From Streptomyces sp. CC0208 (GTDB taxonomy: Bacteria > Actinomycetota > Actinomycetes > Streptomycetales > Streptomycetaceae): a stretch of DNA of 64,000 nt. Below, in pieces: positions 26,521-34,523 of the stretch. The stretch spans positions 186,001-250,000 of the forward strand of contig NZ_CP031969.1 in the NCBI RefSeq assembly GCF_003443735.1. The letters run 5' to 3'. The position numbers were made by a program, and so were the translations under genes. Position 1 is the first letter of the stretch. Each line of letters opens with the position of its first letter. The notes under the pieces were generated by a model. The model had not been told where the DNA came from and searched no databases. It saw only the letters and a program-made list of their open reading frames with translations.

Positions 26521-28202
26521 CCCACGAACCCGAGAACGGCGAGAACGGTGACGACGTGAGCACCCCACTGCTGGAGATACGCGGCCTGTCGGTGTCGTAC
26601 CGCACCCGGGGCGGCACGGTCGAGGCCGTCCGGGGCGTGGACCTCGACGTATGGCCGGGACAGATGACGGCGGTGGTCGGCGAGTCCGGCTCCGGCAAGA
26701 GCACCACCGCGCACGCCGTCACCCGGCTCCTGTCGGCGAACGGCCGTATCGACGCGGGCACGGTCCGCTTCGGCCGGCACGATCTCGCCACCCTGTCGGA
26801 GGCGGAACTGCGCACCGTACGCGGAGCACGGATCGGACTGGTCCCCCAGGACCCGACCGTCTCCCTCAACCCGGTCAAGCGGATCGGCGACCAGGTCGCC
26901 GAGGTGCTGCGCATCCATGGTCTGGCGACCCGCCGAACGGCCCCCGCCGAGGCGGTCGCCGTGCTGGACCGGGCCGGGCTGCCCGACGCGGCCACCCGTG
27001 CACGGCAGTACCCGCACGAACTCTCGGGCGGGATGCGCCAACGTGCGCTGATCGCCATCGCCATCGCCGCCCAGCCGGAGCTGATCATCGCCGACGAGCC
27101 CACCAGCGCGCTCGACGTGACCGTGCAGCGGGTCATCCTCGACCATCTCCAGCGCCTCACCGAGGAGTCGGGCACCGCGGTCCTGCTCGTCACCCATGAT
27201 CTCGGGGTCGCCGCCGACCGGGCCCACCGACTGGTCGTGATGTCACAAGGCAGGGTCGTCGAGGCAGGCCGCACTCATGACGTCCTCGCCGATCCGCAGG
27301 ACGCCTACACCCGCCACCTGCTGGCCAGCGCCCCCAGCATGACCACCGCCCGGACCCGCACCCCGGCCTCCCACCCCGAGCCGGACACGGCACCCCTGGT
27401 CGAGGCACGCAACCTGGTCAAGGAGTTCAGGCTGCCCCGCGCCGGGGACGGGCCCCGCACCCTGCGCGCCGTCGACGACGTCAGCTTCACCCTCCACCGA
27501 GGCCAGACCCTAGCCCTGGTCGGGGAGTCGGGCTCGGGCAAGTCGACCACCGCCCGCCTGGTACTCCGGCTCGCCGACGCGACCGCCGGACAGGTCCTCT
27601 TCGACGGCACCGACGTCACCACCGCCAAGGGCGCCCGGGCCAGGCAGCTGCGCCGCCGTGCCCAGCTCGTCTACCAGAACCCCTACGCCTCGCTCGACCC
27701 CCGATTCGCCATCGGCGAGGTGATCACCGAGCCGCTGCGCGCCTTCAAGGTCGGCGACCGCGCCTCCCGGCTCGCCCGGGCCCGTGATCTACTCGACCGG
27801 GTGGCCCTTCCGGCCGCGACGCTGGAGCGCCGCCCGGCGGAACTGTCCGGTGGGCAGCGGCAGCGAGTGGCGATCGCCCGTGCCCTCGCGCTCTCCCCCG
27901 ATCTGGTGGTCTGCGACGAGCCGGTCTCCGCGCTCGACGTGTCCGTGCAGTCCCAAGTCCTGGACCTGCTGGCCGAGTTGCAGGCCGACACGGGCGTGGC
28001 GTACCTGTTCATCTCGCACGACCTGGCCGTCGTACGTCAGATCGCGCACCAGGTCACCGTCATGCGGGCCGGCCGCGTCGTCGAGACGGGCCCGCCGGAG
28101 GAACTGTTCACCCGCCCCCGCGACGAGTACACCCGACAGCTGCTCGCGGCCATCCCCGGCGGCCGCGTCCCCGCCCCCGCCGCCGAGACCACGACGACTT
28201 GA
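26517..28202 (+). CDS. Fused double ABC ATPase (DppD-DppF type)
   Basis: A 561-residue protein with two complete ATPase domains, like GsiA and YejF. Domain 1 (about 15-265) has GESGSGKST and LSGGMRQRALIAIAIA with IIADEPTSALD; domain 2 (about 300-545) has GESGSGKST and LSGGQRQRVAIARAL with VVCDEPVSALD. Each carries the oligopeptide-transporter tail after its H-loop. It drives the importer encoded upstream. The chosen ATG at 26517 overlaps the permease stop; a GTG 36 bases downstream is an alternative start. Confidence 0.95.
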   Translation: MTHEPENGENGDDVSTPLLEIRGLSVSYRTRGGTVEAVRGVDLDVWPGQMTAVVGESGSGKSTTAHAVTRLLSANGRIDAGTVRFGRHDLATLSEAELRTVRGARIGLVPQDPTVSLNPVKRIGDQVAEVLRIHGLATRRTAPAEAVAVLDRAGLPDAATRARQYPHELSGGMRQRALIAIAIAAQPELIIADEPTSALDVTVQRVILDHLQRLTEESGTAVLLVTHDLGVAADRAHRLVVMSQGRVVEAGRTHDVLADPQDAYTRHLLASAPSMTTARTRTPASHPEPDTAPLVEARNLVKEFRLPRAGDGPRTLRAVDDVSFTLHRGQTLALVGESGSGKSTTARLVLRLADATAGQVLFDGTDVTTAKGARARQLRRRAQLVYQNPYASLDPRFAIGEVITEPLRAFKVGDRASRLARARDLLDRVALPAATLERRPAELSGGQRQRVAIARALALSPDLVVCDEPVSALDVSVQSQVLDLLAELQADTGVAYLFISHDLAVVRQIAHQVTVMRAGRVVETGPPEELFTRPRDEYTRQLLAAIPGGRVPAPAAETTTT

Positions 28203-28215
28203 GGACCACGGTCGC

Positions 28216-28371
28216 ATGAGCCCACCCGTCCTCACCTCGACGGCCCTTCTCACGCCGGGCAACTTCGCCGACGACGACCCGTACACCGGCCTGGAGCGGC
28301 TGGCGCGCCGCCTCTCCGGCGGTTCAGGAGGCAAGCGGCGTCGGGGCGGGTCCCCTCGACGGCGTCGATGA
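28216..28371 (+). pseudogene. Truncated LLM-class flavin monooxygenase, first 26 residues only
   Basis: The frame begins MSPPVLTSTALLTPGNFADDD and continues PYTGLE, the exact kind of N-terminus found in LLM-class flavin oxidoreductases that close such importer operons. After about 28293 the sequence becomes the antisense of a tetR gene and the frame ends at 28371 after an arginine-rich nonsense tail. The start is 13 bases after the ATPase stop with GAGG before it. So an importer-monooxygenase operon has lost its enzyme by a deletion whose junction lies near 28295. Confidence 0.8.
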
Positions 28372-28550
28372 GCTGCTGCTTCGCGGATACGGCGAGGGCT
28401 TCCTGGAGTGCCTGCCGGCTCGCGAATCGTCGGTGCCCCGTGAGCCTCCTGGTCAACCCCGCGGCCTCGGCGATCTGCTCCCTGGAAGCTCCCGCATCCT
28501 GGGCGAGGACCTGCTCGGCCGCCTCCGGAATCGCGCGCCCGCTTCGCCAT
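28296..28550 (-). pseudogene. TetR-family regulator, truncated and frameshifted
   Basis: On the minus strand, AIPEAAEQVLAQDAG, REQIAEAAGLTRR and RRFASRQALQEALAVSAKQQLIDAVEG make up a TetR N-terminal DNA-binding domain. The start codon MAKRAR at 28550 is in a different frame, so at least one indel lies near 28535. The ligand-binding half is missing; the sequence stops at the junction with the truncated monooxygenase gene. Not expected to be functional. Confidence 0.72.
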
Positions 28551-28628
28551 CGAGACCACGGCCGAACTCTCACTCCCGCCAAGCCCTGCCTGATGCAGCT
28601 CGGTTGCCCCTCGGCGGCCGTGTCGACC

Positions 28629-29207
28629 TCACGCCGGATCGACCACCCTGCTCACCACCCACGCATGCTTGCCGACCTGCCGACCGCGCGTGAACCCGAA
28701 GTCTTCGAAGAGTTCGACGGTCGCGCTGAACAGGAAGCGCCCCTGCGCCTCGCGCCCGTCGGTCACCTCCGAGACGGCTTCGACGAGGCCGCCACCGGCT
28801 CGGGCGATCTGGTCGAGGGCGCCTTCCAGCGCCGCCCGCGCAATGCCCTGTCCGCGGTGCTTCCGGTCGACGTAGACGCAGGTGATCCGCCAGTCCGGCC
28901 GCGGCGGTGCGTCCTTGTCGTACGCGCGCCGGTTCTTGATGTTGGGGAGTTCCTCGGGGCTGCCGTACTGGCACCACCCCTGCGCGACGCCCTCCTCGTC
29001 GAGAACGAGCGCCGCGTGGGCGCGGCCGGTGCGCACAAGGTCCTCCTTGGCCTCCCGGCGGCTGGTCCCGTCGCGGTCGGCCTTCGGGTGGTAGCCCATG
29101 CACCAGCACCCGCCGAAGATCCCGTTGTTGCGCTCGACGAGCTCCGCGAAGGCGTCCCAGGTGGACGCGTCCAGCGGGCGGACCTCGTACGGCCCGGGCT
29201 CAGACAT
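28629..29207 (-). CDS. GNAT-family N-acetyltransferase
   Basis: A 192-residue acyl-CoA N-acyltransferase. The acetyl-CoA loop appears as VYVDRKHRGQGIARAALEGALDQIARAGG (motif A, RxxGxA type), preceded by WCQYGSPEELPNIKNRRAYD. The N-terminal NNGIFGGCWCMGYHP segment is typical of a subgroup found widely in actinobacteria with unknown acceptor substrate. Its start overlaps the stop of the hydrolase gene by eight bases, so they form an operon divergent from a WYL regulator. Confidence 0.9.
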   Translation of the reverse strand: MSEPGPYEVRPLDASTWDAFAELVERNNGIFGGCWCMGYHPKADRDGTSRREAKEDLVRTGRAHAALVLDEEGVAQGWCQYGSPEELPNIKNRRAYDKDAPPRPDWRITCVYVDRKHRGQGIARAALEGALDQIARAGGGLVEAVSEVTDGREAQGRFLFSATVELFEDFGFTRGRQVGKHAWVVSRVVDPA

Positions 29208-29886
29208 CGGCGGCCGCCGCGGCCAGCAGCCGAGCGAGTTCGACCGGCTCGGTGAACATCGGCCAGTGGCCCGAGCCGATGTCGACGAGGTCCAGGTGCC
29301 TCGCGCGGGCCGCCTCGGGCACGTCTCCCGCCTCGATCCAGTCCCGGGCCTGGGCGGGGGTGAACTCGGGGCACACGAGCAGCATCGGGACGTCGAACCT
29401 CCGCTCGTCCGCCAGCCGCACCGTACCGTGGGCCACCTGCTCGGGTACGGGGATCGCCGCCGAGGCGATGCGGCCGCGCGTCTCCTCGTCGAGGTCGGCG
29501 GAGTCCGGTCCTTCGAACGGGCCCCAGCCGGGAAAGGGCATCACGCCGTCCTTTGTCTCGAAGAAGTCGGCGTACGGCTGCCCGTCGGCGGACGGGAAGC
29601 CTCCGATGAAGGCCACGTTGGCGACCCGCTCCGGCCGCGCGTCGGCGGCAAGCCAGGCCAGGGTGCTGGCGGCGGAGTGCCCGACCACCATGGGCTTGCC
29701 GGGCGCCGCGTCCACGGCGGCGACCACCGCCGCGACCTGGTCCTCCAGCGTGGCGGACCCGGCTCCGTCACCCTGACCCGGCAGGGTGAGCGCCACGGGG
29801 CGGTGGCCGAATTCCTTGAGCGCGGGCACGACGTCGTCCCAGGCGGATCCGTCGAGCCACAGGCCGGCGATGAGCAGGATGTCCAT
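29200..29886 (-). CDS. Alpha/beta hydrolase
   Basis: A 228-residue serine hydrolase. The nucleophile elbow is GHSAAS (about 69-74), the acid is probably in LLVCPEFTPAQARDW and the histidine is in GSGHWPMF near residue 207. The N-terminus MDILLIAGLWLDGSAWDDVVPAL carries the oxyanion-hole region. It is cytoplasmic (no signal peptide). It precedes the GNAT gene with an overlap and is divergent from the WYL regulator at 29992, the likely controller. Substrate unknown. Confidence 0.9.
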   Translation of the reverse strand: MDILLIAGLWLDGSAWDDVVPALKEFGHRPVALTLPGQGDGAGSATLEDQVAAVVAAVDAAPGKPMVVGHSAASTLAWLAADARPERVANVAFIGGFPSADGQPYADFFETKDGVMPFPGWGPFEGPDSADLDEETRGRIASAAIPVPEQVAHGTVRLADERRFDVPMLLVCPEFTPAQARDWIEAGDVPEAARARHLDLVDIGSGHWPMFTEPVELARLLAAAAADV

Positions 29887-29991
29887 GGATCAGTTCTCTT
29901 CCCGTGAAGCCGTGAGGTCGGTGCCCTCACGCTATGACTGGTTCCGGACAATCCGCTTCCGGTATGTCTCGTGACCATCTAATCTGCTCGG

Positions 29992-30963
29992 GTGCCGACT
30001 GAGCTCAGCCCCACCGCGCGGGCCCTGCGCACCCTTGAGATCCTCCAGTCCCGTACGGCGGGAGTGACGGCCGACGAGCTTGCCGCCTCCCTGGGTGTCA
30101 CGGAGCGGGCCGCGCGCCGCTACGTCGCGATCCTTCGCGAGGCGGGCATCCCGGTGCACTCGGCCCGGGGCCCCTACGGCGGGTACCGACTGGGGCGCGG
30201 GGCGCGGCTGCCGCCGGTCGTCTTCACGGAGCCCGAGGCGCTGGGCCTGGTCATGGCGGTCCTCGACGGTCAGCCGGCGGCCGCCGACCCCGATGCCGAC
30301 GACCTGGTCGGTACCGCCCTGGGCAAGGTCATCCGGGCGCTGCCCGAGAGCGTCGGCCGGCAGGCGGCCGCCCTGCGCGAGCACGCGTCGGCGGCGCCCG
30401 ACCGTCACGCGTCCCGTCCGGATCCCGCCCTCACGAGCGCCCTCGTCGCGGCGAGCGCGGTGCGACGCCGCGTGCTGGTCAATTACCGCAGTGAGTCCGG
30501 CAACGAGTGGGAGGCCGAGGTGGATCCCTGGGCGGTCGTCGTCCGCTACGGCCGCTGGTACCTCCTGTGCCACTCGCACCACGCGGACGCGCTCCGCACC
30601 TACCGGATCGACCGGGTCCGCGCGGTCCGGGAGACCGCCCACCGCTTCGAGATGCCCGACGGCCTCGACCCGGTGGCGGTGCTGGAGGAGAACCTGGGCC
30701 AGGGGTGGGCGTTTCCCACGCGGGTCGTGTTCGACGCCCCGATGTCCGAGGTGCTGCCGTCGATCCGACCGCCCATGGGACGGCTCGAACCGTCGGGAGA
30801 GGGGTGCGTGCTCGTCGGCAGCACGCGGAATCCGACGATGTACGCGCAGGAGTGGCTGGCGCAGCTACCGCTCGCCTTCCGTGTCGAAGGGGGGCAGGAA
30901 CTGCGCGCGGCGGTGGAAGTGCTCGCCACGCGTTTCACCGCCGCCGTGACGGACGAGCCCTGA
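29992..30963 (+). CDS. WYL-domain transcriptional regulator (DeoR-like HTH)
   Basis: A 323-residue regulator. The winged helix at residues 8-60 shows TARALRTLEILQSRTAGVTADELAASLGVTERAARRYVAILREAG. The WYL domain spans about 145-220 with VNYRSE and VVVRYGRWYLLCH, followed by a WCX-type C-terminal domain. TAATCT lies eight bases before the GTG at 29992 and no ribosome site is present, so translation probably starts on a leaderless transcript. It likely regulates the divergent hydrolase-acetyltransferase pair. Confidence 0.9.
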   Translation: MPTELSPTARALRTLEILQSRTAGVTADELAASLGVTERAARRYVAILREAGIPVHSARGPYGGYRLGRGARLPPVVFTEPEALGLVMAVLDGQPAAADPDADDLVGTALGKVIRALPESVGRQAAALREHASAAPDRHASRPDPALTSALVAASAVRRRVLVNYRSESGNEWEAEVDPWAVVVRYGRWYLLCHSHHADALRTYRIDRVRAVRETAHRFEMPDGLDPVAVLEENLGQGWAFPTRVVFDAPMSEVLPSIRPPMGRLEPSGEGCVLVGSTRNPTMYAQEWLAQLPLAFRVEGGQELRAAVEVLATRFTAAVTDEP

Positions 30964-31361
30964 GCGTTCATCGCGAAGGCTGAGTGCCCGGTGTGCGGCC
31001 GGTCCTGGACGGTGGGGTGGAGCGGTCGAGGGCGGCGGTGTATCGCTCGGACCGTTGCCGGGTACGGGCTTGTCGTCAGCGGCGGACGTCACGGAACGGC
31101 GTGACGGAAACGCCATGGCCGAACGCCTCGCGGGAACCTCGAACACCCCTTGCCTGTCAGGGTAGTTGACGGGGACCACCGAGCGTTTCGAGCGCCCCGG
31201 GTTCACGCTCTGTCCCGGCGTGTCGCGCCCGCGTCACGGTGGACGGTGACCGGGGCCGACGCCCCGTTGACCGGTCACGTCGTGGTGGCCGAGCAGGCGA
31301 CGCCGGTGCTCCGACAGATGGACGACTATGGGGCGTGAGCCCTCGCCGACTGCATATCCGG
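30964..31361. other. Intergenic stretch without a supported gene
   Basis: There is an open frame at about 31150-31338 on the plus strand ending in a VVVAEQATPVLRQMDDYGA-like string, but no ribosome binding site or recognised family. I see nothing else. Confidence 0.3.
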
Positions 31362-31399
31362 CAGCGGCCCGGCACCGCGAGGGCGGTACCGGGCCGCTG
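31362..31399 (-). terminator. Terminator of the ribosomal protein cluster
   Basis: CAGCGGCCCGG (31362-31372) and CCGGGCCGCTG (31389-31399) form a perfect 11-bp stem just past the L36 stop. Confidence 0.8.
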
Positions 31400-31417
31400 A
31401 GGTGCTGCGCAGTGGCG

Positions 31418-31540
31418 TCAGCCTTGGCGGGCCTTGAAGCGGGGGTCCTTCTTGTTGATCACAAAGGTCACGCCACGCCTGCGCACCACCTGAGCGCCGG
31501 GTTTGGCCTTCAGCGAGCGCAGGGACTTACGTACCTTCAT
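31418..31540 (-). CDS. rpmJ: 50S ribosomal protein L36, zinc-independent paralogue
   Basis: A 40-residue L36 ([19 protein letters not shown]... [11 protein letters not shown]). The usual CxxC/CxxxxH zinc ligands are absent; there is no cysteine at all. It is therefore the C-minus form that replaces the zinc-binding copy when zinc is scarce. GGAGG-like sequence precedes the ATG. It is third in an L33-L31-L36 cluster whose members are all cysteine-free. Confidence 0.95.
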   Translation of the reverse strand: MKVRKSLRSLKAKPGAQVVRRRGVTFVINKKDPRFKARQG

Positions 31541-31586
31541 AGCGGCCTCCTTGCCGGGCCTTGCAGGGGTCGGACGGCTCGGGCCG

Positions 31587-31847
31587 TCAGGGACGGACGG
31601 CAGCGGTACGGCCGTAGCGGCGCTCGAAGCGCTCCACTCGACCCGCGGTGTCCGCGACCCGCGAAGTACCGGTGTAGAACGGGTGACTCGCGGACGAGAT
31701 GTCCACGTCGACGACCGGGTACGTTGCGCCGTCCTCCCACTCCACCGTGCGCTGTGCGTCGAGGGTGGAGAGGGTGAGCAGTTGGAAGCCCGCGGCACGG
31801 TCGCGGAAGACGACGGGGCGGGAGACGGGGTGGGTGCCGGACCTCAT
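31587..31847 (-). CDS. rpmE2: 50S ribosomal protein L31 type B, zinc-independent
   Basis: An 86-residue L31 of the long type-B class ([23 protein letters not shown] and [30 protein letters not shown]). It lacks the CxxC motifs of type A L31. In streptomycetes such copies are derepressed by zinc starvation through Zur. AAGGAGG lies shortly before the start. It sits between L33 (47 bases upstream) and L36 (46 bases downstream). Confidence 0.95.
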   Translation of the reverse strand: MRSGTHPVSRPVVFRDRAAGFQLLTLSTLDAQRTVEWEDGATYPVVDVDISSASHPFYTGTSRVADTAGRVERFERRYGRTAAVRP

Positions 31848-31893
31848 GGGTGGTGCCTCCTTGCGAAGCCTCGGTCGACGACCGAGGCGGGTG

Positions 31894-32058
31894 TCATCGT
31901 TCCTCGCGGAACAGAACGTGCTTGCCGGCCGCCGGGTCGTACTTGCGCACGACCAGCCGGTCGGGGTGGGTGAGACGGTTCTTGCGCGTCACGTAGGTGA
32001 CTTTGGTGCCGGCCGTCGACCTGAGCGTGACGACGGGCCGCGTGGTGCTGCGTGCCAT
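31894..32058 (-). CDS. rpmG: 50S ribosomal protein L33, zinc-independent paralogue
   Basis: A 54-residue L33 ([20 protein letters not shown]... [21 protein letters not shown]). The four cysteines of zinc-binding L33 are missing. GGAAGGAG eight bases upstream fixes the ATG at 32058. It is the first gene of the cluster. No L28 or S14 paralogue follows, unlike fuller versions of this set in other streptomycetes. Confidence 0.95.
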   Translation of the reverse strand: MARSTTRPVVTLRSTAGTKVTYVTRKNRLTHPDRLVVRKYDPAAGKHVLFREER

Positions 32059-32077
32059 GAGGACTCCTTCCACCACC

Positions 32078-32097
32078 ACCGAGTGCTTTGACTCGGT
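32078..32097 (-). promoter_or_regulatory. Hairpin in the 5' leader of the ribosomal protein cluster
   Basis: ACCGAGT-N6-ACTCGGT forms a 7-bp stem that ends just upstream of the L33 ribosome binding site. A Zur-type box (TGAAAATNATTTTCA-like) was looked for in 32059-32250 and not seen. Confidence 0.4.
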
Positions 32098-32479
32098 CAT
32101 GTCATGCAGTGGTAGTAACAAGGCCGCCCGGCGCGTCATTCCCGATGACCGGTTACCACAGCGAGCAGCGGTGCGCGACTGCTTTGTCGCGCTCACTCAT
32201 CGCTGCGAGCGACCGTCCACAGCCCCACGGTGATCGGCCGCACCGTCCCGCACCAACGTTGCCGAGCTCGCGGTCGGGTATCGGCCGCGCATCAGCCCTG
32301 CCGCGATGGTCGAAGGCCGCAGGCCGGGAGCCGACGACGGTCTCTACAGCCGGATCAGGTGCGACGGTCACAAGATCGACGGCCTTGGCGCCCGCCACCT
32401 TCCGCAGCGTGTCGACCATGTCGGCCACCCGGACGGTCACGGCGGCAGCGGACACCGCCGCCTGCAGAGAGACAGCGAG

Positions 32480-32960
32480 CTGTCGCGCCGCGCACCAGCC
32501 GGGATCTGCGGGATCTGCTCGGTGAAGGCCCGGCGCGGGCAGCGGGCCTCGCGGCACCACCGTCGGCTTGTGCCAGCGGAACTCCAATCCGCTCTCGCCG
32601 TACGGGGGATCGCGCGGCCGGGTCACCGCCGAGCCCTTCACCCGCTCGGCGAATCCCCCGCAGTCCGGGTAGGCCCGGTGGCCGGCGCCGGGTCCGCCGT
32701 GCAGGACCACCAGCGGTGTCCTGCCCCGTTCGCCCGTGATCCGGTACCAGGCGGGGAGGGTGCGGGAGCGGCGGTCTGCGCCTCGGCGCCGCCGGTCCTG
32801 GCGGGGACCGCCCCGGCGGCGAAAGCGATACGCCCGGAGGAGGCGTGTCCGTCCCCCGCCCTGGCCCTGGCCCTCTCGTCCGCCGTGACCAGGTGAACTC
32901 GACGCCTCCCATCGGTCAGCCGCTCAACCCGCGCGACGGACACCCCGTCGAGGTCGAGCG
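32480..32960 (-). pseudogene. ISL3-family transposase, N-terminal remnant
   Basis: Several minus-strand frames together recall the ISL3 transposase N-terminus: GVSVARVERLTDGRRRVHL, AVTRPRDPPYGESGLEFRWHK and AFTEQIPQIPAGAR, which correspond to the zinc-finger/leading region and the conserved FTEQIP motif. Multiple frame changes are required and the DDE catalytic part is absent. It fills the stretch between the ribosomal cluster and the YdeI-like gene; terminal repeats were not found. Confidence 0.65.
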
Positions 32961-33068
32961 GCAAAGTCGTCTCATCGATCCGGCGATTACGCAGGTCCAC
33001 GGGCGCCCTGGACCCGGGGCCGTGCGAATGCGTCACGACAATCGGCCAGGGTGTGGTTCGCTGCTGGG

Positions 33069-33644
33069 ATGACTCAGGACCTGGAGATCGTCGCGTTCGA
33101 ATCCGCCGAGGCATTCCAGGCATGGCTCGGGGAGAACCACGCCGTCTCGCCCGGCATCTGGCTCAAGCTTCGCAAGAAGGGCCCCGGAATCATCACGCTG
33201 GACTACGCCCAGGCGCTCGACGTGGCACTCTGCTACGGCTGGGTCGACGGCCAGAAGGCCAAGTTCGACGACCAGTGGTGGCTCCAGCGGTTCACCCCGC
33301 GCAAGCCGCGCAGCAAGTGGTCCAAGACCAACCGGGACAAGGTGACCGCCCTGGTCGAGCAGGGCCGGATGCGTCCGCCGGGGCAGGCCGAGGTCGACCG
33401 CGCCAAGGCAGACGGCCGCTGGGAGGCGGCCTACGACGGCGCGAAGACCGCCACGGTGCCGGACGACCTCACGGTGGCCCTGACCGCCGACCCGTCCGCG
33501 GCGGCGTTCTTCGAGACACTCGACCGACAGAACCGATACGCGATCCTGTACCGGATCCAAGACGCCAAGAAGGCCGAGACCCGAGCGCGCCGGATCGAGA
33601 AGTACGTGGCGATGCTGGCGAAGGGCGAGAAGCTGTACCCGTAG
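33069..33644 (+). CDS. YdeI/OmdA family protein
   Basis: A 191-residue protein of the YdeI/OmpD-associated family. Family features are an N-terminal AFQAWLGENHAVSPGIWLKLRKKG region, the conserved YGWVDGQKAKFDDQWWLQRFTPRKPRSKWSKTNRDKV core and a C-terminal ETRARRIEKYVAMLAKGEKLYP tail. Function is not established; Bacillus members influence antimicrobial-peptide tolerance. The ATG at 33069 matches the family start. It is isolated, with IS debris upstream and a cold-shock gene downstream. Confidence 0.9.
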   Translation: MTQDLEIVAFESAEAFQAWLGENHAVSPGIWLKLRKKGPGIITLDYAQALDVALCYGWVDGQKAKFDDQWWLQRFTPRKPRSKWSKTNRDKVTALVEQGRMRPPGQAEVDRAKADGRWEAAYDGAKTATVPDDLTVALTADPSAAAFFETLDRQNRYAILYRIQDAKKAETRARRIEKYVAMLAKGEKLYP

Positions 33645-34047
33645 TCACAGAGAGGGATCGTGGCCGTGTGGTGGCTGCCCTCGCCGAGCGCGACGAATCG
33701 CCAGAAACCCTGAGCAGGCGCTCCGCTCAAGATCGAAGACCCACTTATACGCGACCACTGTTCCTGAAACACTGCGCTTCGGGTGGGTCGATATCTATGG
33801 CCGCGAGGTGAGGGTTTGCCACGTCACACGGAAAGTGTTTTTGCTGCAATCAGCAGGACGGGGCCATTTACCGCACCCAGGCCGCCATCTCATGCTACTG
33901 TCGATCTCAGTTGCAGTTGCGACTCACTAAAACTTCAAGCGTCTTCATCGGCATTTTCGGCCGCTGGCGGCGTTTTCGCATTGCCCGTCGTGTTCCGGAC
34001 GGCGCATCAGCGCGGGTCCCGGCGTACCGCCCAAGAGGAGATATGAC
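33645..34047. other. Intergenic region and probable long cspA leader
   Basis: No gene seen. Base composition drops from about 33830 on (runs such as AAAACTTCAAGCG and GCATTTTCGG), as is common in cold-shock leaders. Ribosome binding site GAGGAG lies just before the cspA ATG. Confidence 0.4.
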
Positions 34048-34251
34048 ATGGCGTCAGGCACTGTGAAGTGGTTCAACGCGGCCAAGGGTTTCGGCTTCAT
34101 CGAGCAGGACGGTGGGGGCGCCGACGTATTCGCCCACTTCTCGAACATCGCCGCCCAGGGCTTCCGCGAGCTGCTCGAAGGCCAGAAGGTCACCTTCGAC
34201 ATCGCGGCGGGCCAGAAGGGCCCGACGGCCGAGAACATCGTCCTCGCCTGA
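34048..34251 (+). CDS. Cold shock protein (CspA family)
   Basis: A 67-residue single-OB-fold RNA/ssDNA-binding protein. RNP1 is KGFGFIEQ (13-20) and RNP2 is VFAHF (27-31), with the starting [14 protein letters not shown] typical of the family. It acts as an RNA chaperone in the cytoplasm. It has its own strong terminator and is followed by a DEAD-box helicase, a pairing that fits cold adaptation. Confidence 0.98.
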   Translation: MASGTVKWFNAAKGFGFIEQDGGGADVFAHFSNIAAQGFRELLEGQKVTFDIAAGQKGPTAENIVLA

Positions 34252-34270
34252 CGCTGACTCGCACTTCGTA

Positions 34271-34306
34271 GCTGGGGCCCGCATCCCTCGGGGTGCGGGC
34301 CCCAGC
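34271..34306 (+). terminator. Perfect 13-bp terminator after cspA
   Basis: GCTGGGGCCCGCA (34271-34283) pairs with TGCGGGCCCCAGC (34294-34306); the loop can pair further (CCC/GGG). Confidence 0.88.
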
Positions 34307-34488
34307 TGCGGATATTTCCCGCAGTGGTGCGACCTGCGGAACGAGAAGCGTCACACCCAGGATCTCACGCCCATACGGCGTCGGAAATTCTTCGATGCAA
34401 TCCGCATCAGATGTACTGCACTCCAGATTCTTTTTCGCGTCCATTCGGTCCGTTCTTGTGATTCCCCGCGCTGCTTCGGCTGCGGGAA

Positions 34489-34515
34489 TTCCTTGATACG
34501 TGCCGTATCAAGGAA
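34489..34515 (+). promoter_or_regulatory. 12-bp perfect hairpin covering the helicase ribosome binding site
   Basis: TTCCTTGATACG (34489-34500), TGC loop, CGTATCAAGGAA (34504-34515). The right arm contains most of the AGGAAGG ribosome binding site (34511-34517) of the DEAD-box helicase gene. A second, imperfect hairpin (ATTCCCCGC ... GCGGGAAT, about 34460-34488) abuts it. The arrangement can block translation when folded. Confidence 0.75.
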
Positions 34516-34523
34516 GGTTCTCA

